Shown: one piece after another, positions 1 to 12,055 of the stretch | Position numbering within the stretch: the stretch's first letter is position 1 | Layout: each line of letters opens with the position of its first letter | Made by a program: the position numbers and the translations under genes | The notes under the pieces: generated by a model | What the model was told of the DNA's origin: nothing | Databases searched by the model: none | What the model saw: only the letters and a program-made list of their open reading frames with translations | From: Buxus sempervirens | Taxonomy: Eukaryota; Streptophyta; Magnoliopsida; Buxales; Buxaceae | Length of the DNA: 64,000 bases | Assembly (NCBI GenBank): GCA_947561395.2 | Contig: OX387191.1 | Span: forward strand, 756,501 to 820,500 | Direction: 5' to 3'

Positions 1-360
1 TGATCAATCCTTCTCTTTGATTTAGGTCTAAAATCTTTAAGAAGTTTAAAAAAAAGGTTTAACCCAATATTTTACCCAATAAAGCAACGTGAGATTAAGG
101 TTTAACCCATGAGATTAACGTGAGATAGTACGTGATTGAGTAATGGTATGAAATTTAAAAGCAAACATAAGTAGGTGTACCAAATTAAAATATCATTTTT
201 TCTTTTTCCCTTTATATTCATCAAGGTGTGGTTATTGTGAGCGAGTTTCTCTGCCACATACTGAGTTTCATACCTTTCACTCGCGATCCAGTGTTTGGTG
301 TGCATTATAGACTTGAGCTAGCTGGTTCATTAGGGCTTCAGGTGCACAAGAAACTAGTTT

Positions 361-480
361 CGGATTAAGGATTAGGGTAGTACTAGTAGCATAGATGGTT
401 TGATCATAGACTTATGCGGTAGCCCGATCAAAGACATCGATTGTTGTTTGTCATCTATTGTTAGGGTACATGGTCTGAAC
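361..480. repeat. Inverted copy of the BMT5 3'-flank repeat
   Basis: This roughly 120-bp stretch reads, in reverse complement, almost the same as 2505-2625, which lies just downstream of the first BMT5-like gene, and as about 5945-6070 beside the second. The match covers the stretch ending in ggtacatggtctgaac. The DNA between 361 and 2625 is therefore bounded by inverted copies of one sequence. No coding sense is seen. The rest of 1-860 holds no gene I can support. Confidence 0.7.
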
Positions 481-546
481 GCCATGGCGCATTCGTTAAT
501 AATGGTATTTTAGAGAGACCATATCAGCTAGTTCCGCATGCTGAAA

Positions 547-642
547 CATCTGCTGGTCTAACGGTGGAGGGTGTGTACATATAGGCTTCATGCACCTATG
601 TAACCTATGTTAACATGTATTTCACTGTTGGACCAGCAGATC
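547..642. repeat. Hairpin repeat, copy 1 (second copy at 37864-37952)
   Basis: The two ends form an inverted repeat built on atctgctggtc and gaccagcagat, and the right flank (cttccagcc..ggctcca) also matches the copy near 37.9 kb. This is a small non-coding fold-back family present at least twice in the window. No target duplication was found. Confidence 0.5.
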
Positions 643-859
643 TTCCAGCCAAGGGCTCCAACAAATTTCAAGTCTATTTTAGACGTCGATTTTTACTTTG
701 CTTTTGAAAAGAGAGTAGCAAGTGGGCCCCTGTTACAAGAAAGTGATGATAGGTTCTATTGGTTTCCTCCCATGAACAGCACAAGTAGGTGTACCAAACT
801 AGACCATGAAGTTCCCTAAAGGAAAGTTACCAACTAGAGTTTGTTTGTTTGTAGGACTT

Positions 860-1318
860 TTTTTTTTTTTTTTTGGAAAAAGGAAAACTTATATTACGGA
901 GGGACCATCCTTGGTAGTGAAATACCCATGGTGTCCGAAAGAAGTACAAAGCTAAGAGAAAGTGGAGGAGAAGAAAGCCAAATACAAGAATAAGAATCGA
1001 AAGCAAAGTTGGCAAAAGCATCAGCAGTGGCATTACCCTCTCTATAAAAATGACGAAACAGGATCAAAGTGAAAGATTGACACATCATTTTAACTTTTGT
1101 AAGAAGTCTTTTGATACGCCAAGGGTAGTTGGGAGTCCTTGTTTGCAAGAGTCCAATGATAATCTGTGAATCCCCCTCTAGAATAATATGTGTAATTCTT
1201 CTAGCAAGAGCCATTTCGATAGCTTCATATGTTGCTAGTGCTTCCGCATGTACTGTTGATCTGACATGGACTATTGAAGCAAAACCTCCCAAGAAATTTC
1301 CATCAGAAAACCTCCCAA
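860..1318 (-). mobile_element. 5'-truncated LINE (RNase H end) with target-site duplication
   Basis: Read on the minus strand, it encodes the second half of an LINE-type RNase H domain (about 1313-894: ..GNFLGGFA.., HAEALATYEAIEMA, HFYREGNATADAFANFA). It ends in a poly(A) tail, seen as the T run at about 860-874. A 12-bp direct repeat, tttgtaggactt, flanks it exactly at 848-859 and 1319-1330. The element was truncated inside RNase H during target-primed insertion. The RNase H frame stays open, but nothing upstream survives, so it is a dead fragment. It differs in sequence from the RNase H remnants at 4.7 and 13.7 kb and from the full LINE at 7.9-13.6 kb. Confidence 0.85.
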
Positions 1319-1989
1319 TTTGTAGGACTTGCAGAGCCACAATTGACTAGCCCAAGTTATTTCTTAGTGGGCCTATTTGAGTACAATTTTTTTTGGATTC
1401 TACAAGATCTTGAGATAATGGGAGATCTTCAGAAGCTTTTTTGCTTCATTTGATTTGGTCGGCAATGAAGTTTGAACTTTTTTGTTAGCCCAAGTTTGAA
1501 CTTTTTTTGCTTCATTTTTACTTTGCTTTTAATGTGACTTCCAGAGAGGTCATAACTATTTTTATGATCATAGTTAGGAACTTGTGGGACGAGATCATCC
1601 ATAACATGGGAATGGGGCCTCTCTGAAAAGAAAATGGAATGGAAAAGGAGGCGGGGTGGAGCATGTAAGGAAAGGTCCACATGGGAATCAAAGCACGAGG
1701 AAAAGAGGCTGAGAATAAGAAAAAGTGGTCGAAATTAAACTTAAAAGAAAAAGTTTTCAAGTTCTAGCTGAAAATGCAGCTCATCGTCATCAACATGTGG
1801 CTTGTCCTTGTGGTATAATCAATCAAATCCGAATGCTTTCTTCTTACAATAAATATTTAGTTATAAACATGTGCCAAACGACCCTGAACAATTGTGTACA
1901 TTTAGAGTCTCAGATGGGAAGACCATACGACGACATGTCCACATCTTGGAATGAGGGGCTTCTTGCACCTGTACCCCTTAATTATATAT

Positions 1990-2445
1990 AAGAAATTTGC
2001 ATCTATATCTCCCTACTTTTAATATTTATATTTATGTCCCTTCAATTAACATAATTGTTGCAATTATATCCCTAACGTTAAAATCCGTTACTTTTTATTG
2101 TTTATTTTTACTAAATGACTAAAATAACATTTTATAAAATAAAAAATATTTCTATTTACCCTACTATATTATCTTATATTTTACTTATGTTATTGTATTA
2201 TTATATTTATTCCATTTATATCTTAAGCCATTGATATTAACTATTCATTTAAATTCAGCCAATTAAGCATATAGTCATTTGGCTATCTAATATATTTTTT
2301 AATCTTATGGAAGGTTATATTATTCATTTAATAAAAATAAATGACAAAAGTTAAAAGAATTGGACGTTAAGAGTATAGTTGCAATGAATATGCTAAATTT
2401 AGGAATATAAGTACAATTATTAAAAACAAGAGGATATAGATGAAA
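1990..2445. mobile_element. AT-rich fold-back (MITE-like) element
   Basis: The stretch at about 1999-2085 is an imperfect inverted copy of about 2345-2440. Both carry the motifs catctatatc, tgcaattatatccctaacgt and close variants. Unit B keeps only the right-hand end (about 5846-5890), so B lost about 550 bp after the duplication rather than A gaining it. No ORF and no certain target duplication are visible. Confidence 0.5.
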
Positions 2446-2680
2446 CAGCTATACACGTTTGTCATTGATACAAAATAGAGGTAATACAGCTATACGCCAC
2501 AGGGTTCAGACCATGTACCCTAACAATAGATGACAAACAACAATCGACGTCTTTGTCTTTAATCGGGCTATCACATAAGTCTACGGCCAAACCATCTATG
2601 CTACTAGTATTACCCTAATCCTTAATCAACTCGTTCGTTAAAATACAATACAAGCCCACATCTGGCTATAAAATTATACT

Positions 2681-3802
2681 TCAAAAGAATTGTGCTCTTT
2701 GGAGTCCAAATTTATATGTCTTGCTAGGGTTGCAGTCAAAGTTCTTGTCACCGCCGAACCCGTATTTGTTATGGTAGCCAGGATAATCCTCCAACCTGAA
2801 TTCCACCTCTTCTTTAAGTCTAAGGCCATTCTCTGCTGCAAGAGACACCAAGTTCCACTGCAGATAGAAGCCCCTTGATTTGTGGGAAACATGGATTTCT
2901 CCATCCTCTGAAATCATCTTCATTGCATTTTTGAAGTACAAGCTTACAAGTTTTTGGTTACGTCTGCCTTTGCAAAGAACAAAAACTGCGTCAAGGGAGG
3001 GAAGAAATAGAGAGAGAGAGGGTGGGATTTGCCCCACATCTATTCAAGTGCTAATAATGGACTTTTCAAACCAAAAGTTTAAGTCTTGCCTGATCTGGGA
3101 TTCCCGTGATTCATTCAAGAAAAAGCCTGCTAGGGGAAAGTTGAAAACAATCCGATCAAATAATAACCCCTTGAGCAAGGGATTATCTGCCATTTCTGTG
3201 GCGTCGAACCCATGCAATACGATGCCTCCCCTGGTCTTCACCGCATGGATGTTGGACATGGCACTCCCGTAATTTGAAAGCAGAAATTCTGAAAACACAA
3301 ACACCAATTTGTTTGTTATATCCTTTTGGCATTAAAATGATAACCACACATCAACGCAACAGTGATTTAATTTTCTTCCATTTTATTCATTACCTATGGA
3401 ATCAAGCGAAGTTGCTACCATTGTACGAGCAAAGTCAAATGCCCCAGCCAAACAAGCAGCGAAGGAGAAGTCCCCCTCACCAACCAGAAGTATCTTGTGA
3501 CAGCTGCTGTAGTGTTTGATCTGCCTCTCCGGTTTCGGTGCTTTTAGGTACAGTTTCTTCCCTCCATTATCCTCTCTTGGGATGACTACTCTTCCTCTAA
3601 AATCTGCTGTGCGAGGAACTTGCTTTGCCTCCTCAACTAACTGACGATGGCTTAGTACAATAGAGTCATGAAATCGATATATTTTCGCGTTGGACGTCGA
3701 CGAAGACCGCTCTATCTTCGACTCAATCTGCCTACGTTGTTCTTCAGTGCTTTCTTCGCGTGGCCCTGAACTGTTTGCTAAATCAGACAAAAATTGACCC
3801 AT
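2681..3802 (-). CDS. BMT5-like rRNA (uridine-N3) methyltransferase domain protein, copy A
   Basis: Predicted SAM-dependent methyltransferase of the DUF2431/BMT5-like family (25S rRNA m3U methyltransferase relatives; nucleolar role known for yeast Bmt5, inferred here). Three exons: 3394-3802, 3090-3288 and 2681-2963, giving 296 aa. The first exon carries the family's SAM-binding motif VGEGDFSF (residues about 107-114) and ATSLDS. The second has LHGFDAT and DRIVFNFPLAGF. The third has DGEIHVSHKS and the C-terminal PGYHNKYGFGG. Intron 1 is GT-AG (105 bp). Intron 2 (2964-3089) reads best as a GC-AG intron (AG/GCAAGA donor), because it joins ..SQIR to RNQKLVSLYFKNA as the family requires. The start at 3802 opens the only long first exon. 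A near-identical paralogue lies at 6113-7240. From memory, a BMT5-like gene also sits beside SUFE1 in Arabidopsis (At4g26485). Confidence 0.85.
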
Positions 3803-4615
3803 TTGAGCGTACGTTTATTAGCACTCTTATCTTCCACCTGCTTCTTTATATCTTTGAATCGATGCCAAGATAAGAACGAAGAATAAACTCTTCCATTTCT
3901 TCGATGTGAAGTCACTGGTACGGTGGTAATCGAGAATCAGTGAATGGTTCATTACACTCTTTCGGAAAAGCAAACTCATTAAAGGAAACTCATTAAAGGT
4001 TTACTTATTATTTGCTAACGAAGAATAACTCATCATACTTATTATTTGCTAATCCCTTCACTTTCCAGAGGGATATTCCGGCTCCATCCGAAACGAAGGC
4101 CAATTGCTTTCGTCTCACCGTCAAACGGGGCTGATCTAGACATGCATAGGCGGGTCGTGTCAGGCTGCAATGCGCAGCAACAAAGTTCTTTAGTACAACG
4201 TTTGAATAAAGGTTGGTGAGGGGCGGTCATCGGGCCAAGCAAAGCCCAGCCGTGTCAGAGCTTGCTTTCTAACTGTGTTAACGAGCCTAGGAGCTGGTTT
4301 TCCCAGCTTTGCGCTGGCTTAGGTGTGTTAAAGTTCCGACCCCTAGCTGTTTCCTTTTAGTAAGGCAAAATTATATAATAGGTTTACTTTTTAGAAAGTT
4401 TTACATGACACTAGAGTTTTTAAAATAGCTCTTGATAAAGTAGCTTGGGCTGTCCTTCATGCGAGACGGTTTCCTCTAGTGCCACACTCAGTAGTACCCA
4501 CATGGAACGGATGGATGAATGTCTCAGTTCAATAAGGGCCCCACACGGGCCACACCCCCAAAACGCATATCATAGCAAGTGGTTTCACTGAACTACCATA
4601 TTTTGGTCTCACCCC

Positions 4616-4686
4616 TTTTTTTTTGCTAAACAAAAGCCAGTATATTAATGAACTTGCCGAAGATAAGTGATCCCCCTCGTGCCCCC
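4616..4686 (-). mobile_element. Very short LINE 3'-end insertion
   Basis: A T run followed by gctaaacaaaagccagtata looks like the last ~70 bp of a LINE on the minus strand. The flanks repeat ggtctcacccct, at 4605-4616 and 4693-4704, with similar sequence just before it (catatttt versus catatt). This is consistent with a severely 5'-truncated insertion plus target duplication. The matching sequence is absent from unit B. Confidence 0.6.
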
Positions 4687-4704
4687 CATATTGGTCTCAC
4701 CCCT

Positions 4705-5236
4705 CCTGCCCCCTATATTAAACTCAATATTGATGGCGCTTTCCACTCCTCTTCTATGAAGGCAGGTGCTGGAGGCATTTGTCGAGATGCACAAGGTCTT
4801 TTCTTGGAGCTTTTTCTGTCACAGCAAAGGTGAATACTGCCATTGAGGCTGAAGCCACAGCTGCTCTACAAGGCCTACGGTTAGCTAAAGCATTGGGCCA
4901 CTCTCATGTCATCCTTGAAGCCGACTATCTCTCATCCATCTTCTTTTGCAGCCTTCAAAAGAAGGCCCGTGGAGAATTAATGAGCTCTTGGCTTCAATTC
5001 GAATTTTATGCTCCTCGTTCATCCATGTTAAATTTGTGCATACTTTCCGAGAAGCAAATCATGCAGCTGACCTATTAGCCAATTTTGCTATTGATCTCTA
5101 TGATTGCACCTGGATCCGAATTGCTCCTCCCTTCCTCAGTCTCTGTTTATTAGATGAGCTTAGGCCGAGTGTATGTAAGACGTTCTAATTTGAATATATA
5201 ATTTTTTGTGCTAGCTGCCCATCAACAAAAAAAAAA
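4705..5236 (+). pseudogene. LINE RNase H remnant in unit A
   Basis: Plus-strand remnant of a LINE ORF2 C-terminus: YIKLNIDGAFHSS, IEAEATAALQGLRLAKA, VILEAD, FREANHAADLLANFAID. It ends near 5236 in an A-rich tail. Compared with the unit B copy, it has lost one T in a T run near 4801 and a few bases near 4930, so the frame is broken twice. It was present before the segmental duplication, because both units carry it. Confidence 0.8.
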
Positions 5237-5335
5237 AGGTTTTACATTCAAGTGGAAGTTTACTGTTCCAGTTCTTAAGCGGACAATTCTACCCTTTGCA
5301 AACCCATTTTCTAACATCCCTCGCCAAAAATACCA

Positions 5336-5360
5336 TTTTTTTTGTGCTGGTTGCCCATCA
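5336..5360. other. Duplication junction carrying a LINE-tail scrap
   Basis: Exactly between the end of unit A and the start of unit B lies ttttttgtgctggttgccca (inside 5336-5360). This is the 3'-terminal motif of the RNase H LINE remnant, also seen at about 5206-5224 and 14166-14188. The scrap is fused to the unit start (taactattttta; unit A equivalent at 1553). It marks the breakpoint and suggests a LINE tail or template switch took part in the duplication. Confidence 0.6.
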
Positions 5361-5511
5361 TAACTATTTTTATGATCATAGTTAGGAACTTGACCAACCA
5401 TAACATGGGCCTCTCTTGAAAAGATGGACTGCAATAAAAATGGAATGGAAAACGAGGCGGGGTGGAGCATGTGAGGAAAGGTCCACATTCGAAGGAAAGC
5501 ACGAGGAACTC

Positions 5512-5658
5512 TTGTGGATCCCTTATCTGGATCCCCCACAAGATTATGCCATGTACCCCTTGAAACACTTGAGTAAATTACATTTACATCATTCAAGGGG
5601 CACATGGTGCAATCCCATAAAGAATCCTCATAAGGGGTTTGGATAAAGGATCCACAAA
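5512..5658. mobile_element. Hairpin MITE with ttgtggatcc termini
   Basis: The ends ttgtggatcccttatc and gataaaggatccacaa are inverted copies, and the inner arms (ccatgtaccccttgaa / ttcaaggggcacatgg) are also complementary, so nearly the whole 147 bp can fold back. Unit A lacks it, so it inserted after the duplication. A single arm of the same family lies at 7670-7735. Confidence 0.7.
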
Positions 5659-5747
5659 ATTTCATTTGAAGAAAGAGTGGTTGAAACTTAAAAGAAAAAG
5701 TTTTCAAGTTCTAACTAAAAGTGCATCTCATGGTCATCAACATGTGG

Positions 5748-5794
5748 CTTGTTCTTGTGGTATTTTTTTTTTGCTAAACTTGTTCTTGTGGTAT
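5748..5794 (-). mobile_element. Minimal LINE-tail insertion with 15-16-bp target duplication
   Basis: The sequence cttgttcttgtggtat occurs twice (5748-5763 and 5779-5794), around only about 15 bases of inserted DNA: a T run then gctaaa, the same tail motif as at 4616. Unit A has a single uninterrupted target at the same place. This is one of the shortest retrotransposon insertions one could recognise, with little more than the poly(A) tail copied. Confidence 0.75.
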
Positions 5795-6112
5795 GATAAG
5801 GGTGTTATTGTGGTAATCAATCAAATCCTTATGCTAAATGCAGGGATATAGATACAATTATTAAAAACAAGAGGATATAAATAAAACAGCTGTACACGTT
5901 TGTCATTGATACAAAACAGAGGTAATACGGCTGTACGCCACGGATTTCAGACCATGTACCCTAACAATAGATGACAAACAACAATCGACGTCTTTGTCTT
6001 TGATCGGGCTATCGCGTAAGTCTACGGCCAAACCATCTGCTAGTATTACCCTAATCCTTAATCAACTCAGTTCGTGAAAATACAAGCCCACATCTGGCTA
6101 TAAAATTTTACC

Positions 6113-7240
6113 TTAAACGAATTGCGCTCTTTGGAGTTCAAATTTATATGTCTTGCTAGGGTTGCAGTTAAAGTTCTTGTCACCGCCGAACCCGTATTTG
6201 TTATGGTAGCCAGGATAATCCTCCCACCTGAATTTCACCTCTTCTTTAAGTCTAAGGCCATTCTCTGCTGCAAGAGACACCAAGTTCCACTGCAGAAAGA
6301 AGCCCTTTGATTTGTGGGAAACATGGATTTCTCCATCCTCTGAAATCATCTTCATTGCATTTTTGAAGTACAATCTTAGAAGTTTTCGGTTACGTCTGCC
6401 TTTGCAAAGAACAAAAACTGCGTCAAGGGAGGGAAGAAATAGAGAGGGTGGGATTTGCCCCACATCTATTCAAGTGCTAATAATTGACTTTTCAAACCAA
6501 AAGTTTAAGTCTTGCCTTAGCTGGGATTTCCGTGATTCATTCCTGAAAAAGCCTGCTAGGGGAAAGTTGAAAACAATCCGATCAAATAAGAATCCCTTGA
6601 GCAAGGGATTATCTGCCATTTCTGTGGCGTCGAACCCATGCAATACGATGCCTCCCCTAGTCTTCACCGCATCGATGTTGGACATGGCCATCCCGTAATT
6701 TGAAAGCAGAAATTCTGAAAATACAAACACCGGCCAATTTGTTTGTTATATCCTTTTGGCATTAAAATGATAACCACACATCAACGCAACAGTGATTTAA
6801 TTTTCTTCCATTTTATTTATCGATCCTTAATTACCTATGGAATCAAGCGAAGTTGCTACCATTTTACGAGCAGAGTCAAATGCCCCAGCCAAACAAGCAG
6901 CGAAGGAGAAGTCCCCCTCACCAACCAGAAGTATATTGTGACAGCTGCTGTAGTGTTTGATCTGCCTCTCCGGTTTCGGTGCTTTTAGGTACAGTTTCTT
7001 CCCTCCATTATCCTCTCTTGGGATGACTACTCTTCCTCTAAAATCTGCTGTGGGAGGAACTTGCTTTGCCTCCTCAACTACCTGACGATGGCTTAGTACA
7101 ACAGAGTCATGAAATCGATATATTATCGCGTTGGACGTCGACGAAGACCGCTCTATCTTCGACTCACTCTGCCAACGTTCTTCAGTGCTTTCTTCGCGTG
7201 GCCCTGAACTGTTTGCTAAATCAGACAAAAATTGACCCAT
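6113..7240 (-). CDS. BMT5-like rRNA (uridine-N3) methyltransferase domain protein, copy B
   Basis: Paralogue of the 2681-3802 gene with the same exon plan: 6835-7240, 6516-6714 and 6113-6395, giving 295 aa (one residue shorter, in the N-terminal region). The methyltransferase motifs VGEGDFSF, ATSLDS, LHGFDAT and DGEIHVSHKS are all kept, with no stop or frameshift. Intron 2 again starts with GC (AAG/GCAAGA) and ends at the equivalent AG, so the unusual intron predates the duplication. Most differences from copy A are single substitutions. Both copies look able to make protein, so they may be redundant or one may be silenced. Upstream, the shared 5' flank (7241-7890) contains a local direct repeat around 7396-7450 and ends at the LINE. 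Confidence 0.85.
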
Positions 7241-7669
7241 TTGAGCGTACGTTTATTAACACTCTTAGTCTTATCTTCCACCTGCTTCTTTATATCTTTG
7301 AATCGATGCCAAGATAAGAAGTAAGAATAAACTCTTCCATTTCTTCGATGAGAAGTCACTGGTACGGTGGTGATCGAGAGTCAGGGAATGGTTCATTATA
7401 CTCTTTCGGAAAAGCAAACTCATTATACTCTTTCGGAAAAGCAAACTCATCATACTTATTATTTTCTAATCCCTTCACTTTCCTTGACCAGATCGAGAGG
7501 GATCCGGCTCCATCCGAAACGAAGGCCAATTGCTTTCGTCTCAGTGTCTCAACGTGAAAGGGGGCTGATCAAGACATGCATAGGCGGGTCTTGTCAGGCT
7601 GCAATGTGCAGCAACAAAGTTCTTCTGTACAACGTTTGAATAAAGGTTGGTGAGGGGCCAAATGAAATC

Positions 7670-7735
7670 TTGTGGATCCTTTATCTAAACCCCTTATATG
7701 GATTCTATATGGGATTGCGCCATGTGCCCCCTAAA
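7670..7735. mobile_element. Single arm of the ttgtggatcc MITE
   Basis: The stretch cttgtggatcctttatct.. continuing to gccatgtgcccc matches the reverse complement of the right arm of the MITE at 5512-5658. Only one arm is present. It lies in the shared 5' flank of BMT5 copy B, near 7640-7740, where unit A lacks it. It may be a deletion product or solo-arm insertion. Confidence 0.6.
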
Positions 7736-7937
7736 TGGTCTGGCGCTGGCTTAAGTGTGTTAAAGTTCCGACCCCTCGCTGTTTCCTTTTAGTAAAGGCA
7801 AAATTATATAATAGGTTTACTTTTTCGAAAGTTTTACACGTCAGTAGAGCTTTTAAAATAGCTGTTGATAGAGTAGCCTGGGCTGTCCTTCCTTTTTTTT
7901 TTTTTTTTTTTGGAAAGAAAAACAGTAGACCAATATA

Positions 7938-10900
7938 TTACTGCGAAATTGAAGTACATCTAAGGAAGGAGCGACCGTAGAAGTCGTCCTTTAAAGCAAT
8001 AGCCACAGAAGAAGGGAAATTGTTGAACCACAGACAAGAGAAAAAATCAAGGCCAAAATTGGCGAGGCAATCCGCCACAGCATTCGCCTCCCGGTAAATG
8101 TGATTAATCTTTATATCTTCAAAGAAGAACATAAGCTCCCACGCTTCTTCGATAAGATCCGCAATCTTCCAAGGCAGGGGATTCTTTCTCAACAAACAAT
8201 CGGTTATGGTTTTGGAATCACTTTCCACTGCAACTTTCCTGCACCTCTTAGCTCTGGCCAACTTAAGACCCTCCACCACAGCGTGAGCTTCTGCTTCCAT
8301 TGATGCTGTCATCCCAATCCTTGCCGCAACAGCCGCAATAGCAATTCCATCTGAGTTCCTTAACACTGCTCCTAATGCCGCCTGACCAGGATGCCCTCTG
8401 GCAGCGCCATCTGTGTTAAGCTTAAACCATTCTCCTTGGGGTCTTTTCCAGCCTACTATAAGTTCCTCCTTCTTCTTACTTTGGTTCTTTGCTTTAATCT
8501 TCAACAACTTTTCTGAGTCTTCCTGCAGAGCAGAGAATTGCGACATTGTGAGGTTTAAAGATGGCTTAATGTTTTCGAATATTAACCTGTTTCTTGCGAG
8601 CCAGACGGCCCAGCTCAGATTTGCCCATGCTGCTGCAATTCTTTGTCTTAGTTCTTCATCCCTATGCTGCACCTGCATGACATTGTTAAAAACCCAGTCT
8701 TTGCAATTCATAACTTGATTCAGCTCAGGCATTTTACCCCCCATACATGCAAACCACAAAGCCCTTATAAAATCACAGTTAACAAAAAGGTGAAAATTTG
8801 ACTCCTGCTGTTTATTACAGAACCCACATAATTCAATTCCAGTGCCCAGACGGTAGTGCATCAGCTCATTTGTAGCTTTCCCACCTTGTAGGTACTTCCA
8901 TAGGAAGAGTTTGATCTTCTGAGGACAAGGAAGTCTCCAAAGCCTGAGCCATTTGTTTTCCTCTAAACCATTGTCCTCATACTCATTTTGCAATTTATAG
9001 GCAGAGGATACGGAATAGTGCCCAGTAGTAGTACCCTTCCAGATCATCATGTCCTTGCTAGCACTTTTGCTAATAGGAATGGTAACCACCTGTTGGACAA
9101 TATTATCAGACCAGACCTCCTTCAGAAGGTCAACCCTCCAGGATTTAGTTTGCTGGTCTATCATATCAGCCACCCAGACCAGTTGTAGATCTCTGCATTT
9201 GGTGCTATTTATTTTCTCAGATTGCCTAGCCCACCTCTCGTCCTCTATTCCGATTGATCTCCCATTAGCAATTCTCCACCCACCTCCCATTTGAACCATA
9301 TCCTTCGATTTATTGATCTGTCTCCACAGCCATGAGGCATTTCTCCTTACCCTGCTATTTAGAAAATCCACAGAATGATAGTACTTGGCTTTAAACAATC
9401 TAGTCCACAGTTTATCCACTTGAGTCGTTAGAGACCACACAATTTTTCCAAAAAGGGCCTTATTGAATTTCCTACCATTTTTAATGTTTAAGCCCCCATA
9501 CCTCTTGGGTTGACAAAGTTTCTCCCAACAAAGAGTGTGAAGAGTTCTCTCTTGATTAGGTTTGTGCCAGAAAAAGGTTCTAGCTTCTTTGTCTATTTTG
9601 TCCACCACCGAAAGCGGAACTTTCACACAACTCATGAGATAGTGAGGGGAACTACTCAACACAGAATTAATTAGGGTGAGCCTACCAGCTTGAGTAAGCA
9701 AATTGGCTTTCCAACCAGCCAATCTATTGTTGATTTTCTCAATGACATAATTGAACTGGCTGGCCTTAGGCCTCTCTAAAAAGGTGGGAACTCCAAGATA
9801 CTTACCAGGTTTGTTGGTAGTTTTAATACCAAATCCTCTGGCAATTTTGCCTCTTTCTGCTCCTCTTATGCTAGGGCTAAGAAATAGTTCAGATTTATCA
9901 AAGTTGATCTTATGCCCTGCCATCTCACAGAAACAGTTAATAACATTCATGTAATTGCAAGCTTCAGATTCATTAGCTCTACCGAAGATAAGGAGATCGT
10001 CAGCATAAAGGAGGTGACTAATAGGCTCAGCAAACCTATTAGCCTTTATTCCATGGATAGTTCCCAACTGTTCAGAATTTACCAAGGTAAAGGATAAAAC
10101 CTGTTGAGTGATGACGAAAATAAAGGGGGACAGAGGGTCCCCTTGTCTAATGCCACGGGAAGGATGGATAATGCCACAAGGATTTCCATTAATCAATATG
10201 CTATATGAGACAGTAGAAATACAAGCCATGATAATTTCAACGAACTTGTTTTTGAAGCCAAAAGCCAAAAGGGTATTTTCAATGAAATTCCAATCAAGTT
10301 TATCATAGGCCTTAGCTAAATCAAACTTGGCAGCAAAAAGCCCCATTTTGGACTTTTTTTTTTTTCCTTTGATGGTGTGGAACAACTCCTGGGCCACTAA
10401 TATATTGTCATGGATGTTTCGGCCAGGAATGAAGGCACTCTGGTGAGGGTAAATGATTTTAGACATCAAAGGTCTTAGTCTATCCACAAGGATTCTGGAA
10501 ATTATTTTGTAACAGAAGTTACAAAGGCTGATAGGTCTAAACTCTCCAATTTTCTTGGGGTTCTCAGTTTTTGGAATGAGCACAATAAAGGTATGGTTAA
10601 TGTTTTCCTCCATTTTACCCGTTCTAAAGAACTCTTCTATCATACCACACACTTTTCCTTTGACGGTTTCCCAATAATTCTTGTAAAATAGGCCTTGAAA
10701 ACCATCGGGGCCTGGGCTTTTCATGGCCCCAAGTTTGGTAACAGCATCCCATATTTCCCCCTCATTAACAGGTCTCAGTAAAACATCATTATCCATATCA
10801 GTGATAGAAGGGTTAATTTGGCTGAGGGTAGAAAAATCTTTATCAATTTGATCAGCTGTATAAATATCGGAAAAATACTCAATGAAACTCTTTTCTATCT

Positions 10901-12055
10901 CCTTGGGATCCTCAACAATTCTGTTATCTTCATTCCTAATAGACACAATTTTGTTTTTAGCTTTTCTATTGATGGTGGTGATGTGAAAGAACTTAGTATT
11001 GATATCACCATCCTTTAACCAGTTGATTCTTGACTTTTGGTACCAGTGTTGCTCCTGGGCTCTAAGGGCATCCATGTACTCTTTGTTGGCAGTTTTTTCA
11101 AGATGGATGTACTCAGGCTTATCAGAGATTTCCAGGATTTTTTGGGTTTGTTTCAACTTCTCATATTTTTCCAAGACCCTTTTGTTTATGTCTCCCACTT
11201 CTTTTTTACTCCAGGTACTCAGACTTCCCTTAAGTTTGGACAGTTTATTGTGAAGGCTGCCCACCCCATTATTCCAACTCTCAGAAATCACCTTAAAGCA
11301 ATTCGGTTCTTCTATCCAGAATCTCTCAAATCTAAAAATTCTATTGATTTTTTCCTTTTTTTTAGAATTAAACATAGAGGCGCATGGTCTGAGCCCACAA
11401 TGGGGTCGATCCAGAGGGTGGCATTGGGGAAAAGGGTGTACCAATCAGCAGTACAGAGGGAACGGTCAATTTTTTCTCTTATTCTTCCTATTCCCATTCT
11501 CCCATTGTCCCAAGAAAATTTCAATCCCTTACTAGGCATTTCAATCAGATTGCACTCATTAATAAACGAATAAAACTGTTGAGCTTTGTGTACCTGGATG
11601 GATGAACCTCCTCTTTTTTCATGTCTCTGCAAAACTACATTGAAATCCCCAAAAGTGCACCACGGGTGATAGCTAGCTGCTGCAAGTCTTCTGAGGACCT
11701 CCCACTGACGAACTTGCAAATGTATCTTAGAGCTTGCGTGCACGAATGTGGCTTCGAAATGTTCTCTGTCGGCAGTGGATATTTGGAGGTGAATGCACCA
11801 CTGGAATTCTTCTTTCACCGTAACAGAACAGGTATTATCCCAGAGCACCCAAAATCCTTCTGCTCTGTCCTGGGCCGCGCTCCACCACCAGTTGGGAAAA
11901 CCCCACTTCCTTATTTTCCTTTCAGAATTTTTGTTATTCATCAAAGTTTCAGATAGAAGAATGATGTTCGGCCTGTTCGTGCGAATCAGATTTCGCAGGT
12001 GCAGCCTTGTCGGGGGTTGGCCCATCCCCCGACAATTCCAGGCTACGATTTTCAT
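7938..12055 (-). pseudogene. LINE ORF2: endonuclease, reverse transcriptase, RNase H (one frameshift)
   Basis: The apurinic-type endonuclease begins at 12055 (MKIVAWNCRGMG) and shows the catalytic landmarks LLSET, FGDFNVV and GSDHAPL. The frame is lost near 11345-11360 in an A-rich run (aaaaaaaagg then aaaaaa). The remaining ~1,110 codons continue in another frame to 7938. That part contains the reverse transcriptase core (SPGPDGFQGLFYK, RPISLCNFCYKIISR, FDLAKAYDKLDW, RQGDPLSPFIFV, and the active-site LLYADDLLIFG). It also contains a zinc-like cysteine/histidine stretch (CGFCNKQQESNFHLFVNC) and a C-terminal RNase H domain (LNTDGAARG, EAEAHAVVEGLKLAR, VESDS, REANAVADCLANFG). The ORF2 ATG overlaps the ORF1 stop as ATGA. 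Apart from the single shift, the domains look intact. Confidence 0.9.

Larger units (their letters stand above)
1553..5334. repeat. Tandem segmental duplication, unit A
   Basis: This unit is repeated as unit B (5361-14302). Both contain, in the same order, a short flank, a fold-back remnant, a BMT5-like gene, its 5' flank and an RNase H LINE remnant followed by about 110 bp of shared single-copy sequence. By eye the coding parts differ at only a few percent of bases, so the duplication is fairly young. Unit A differs from B by a longer fold-back element (1990-2445), a small LINE-tail insertion (4616-4686) and the lack of the 5.8-kb LINE. Confidence 0.85.
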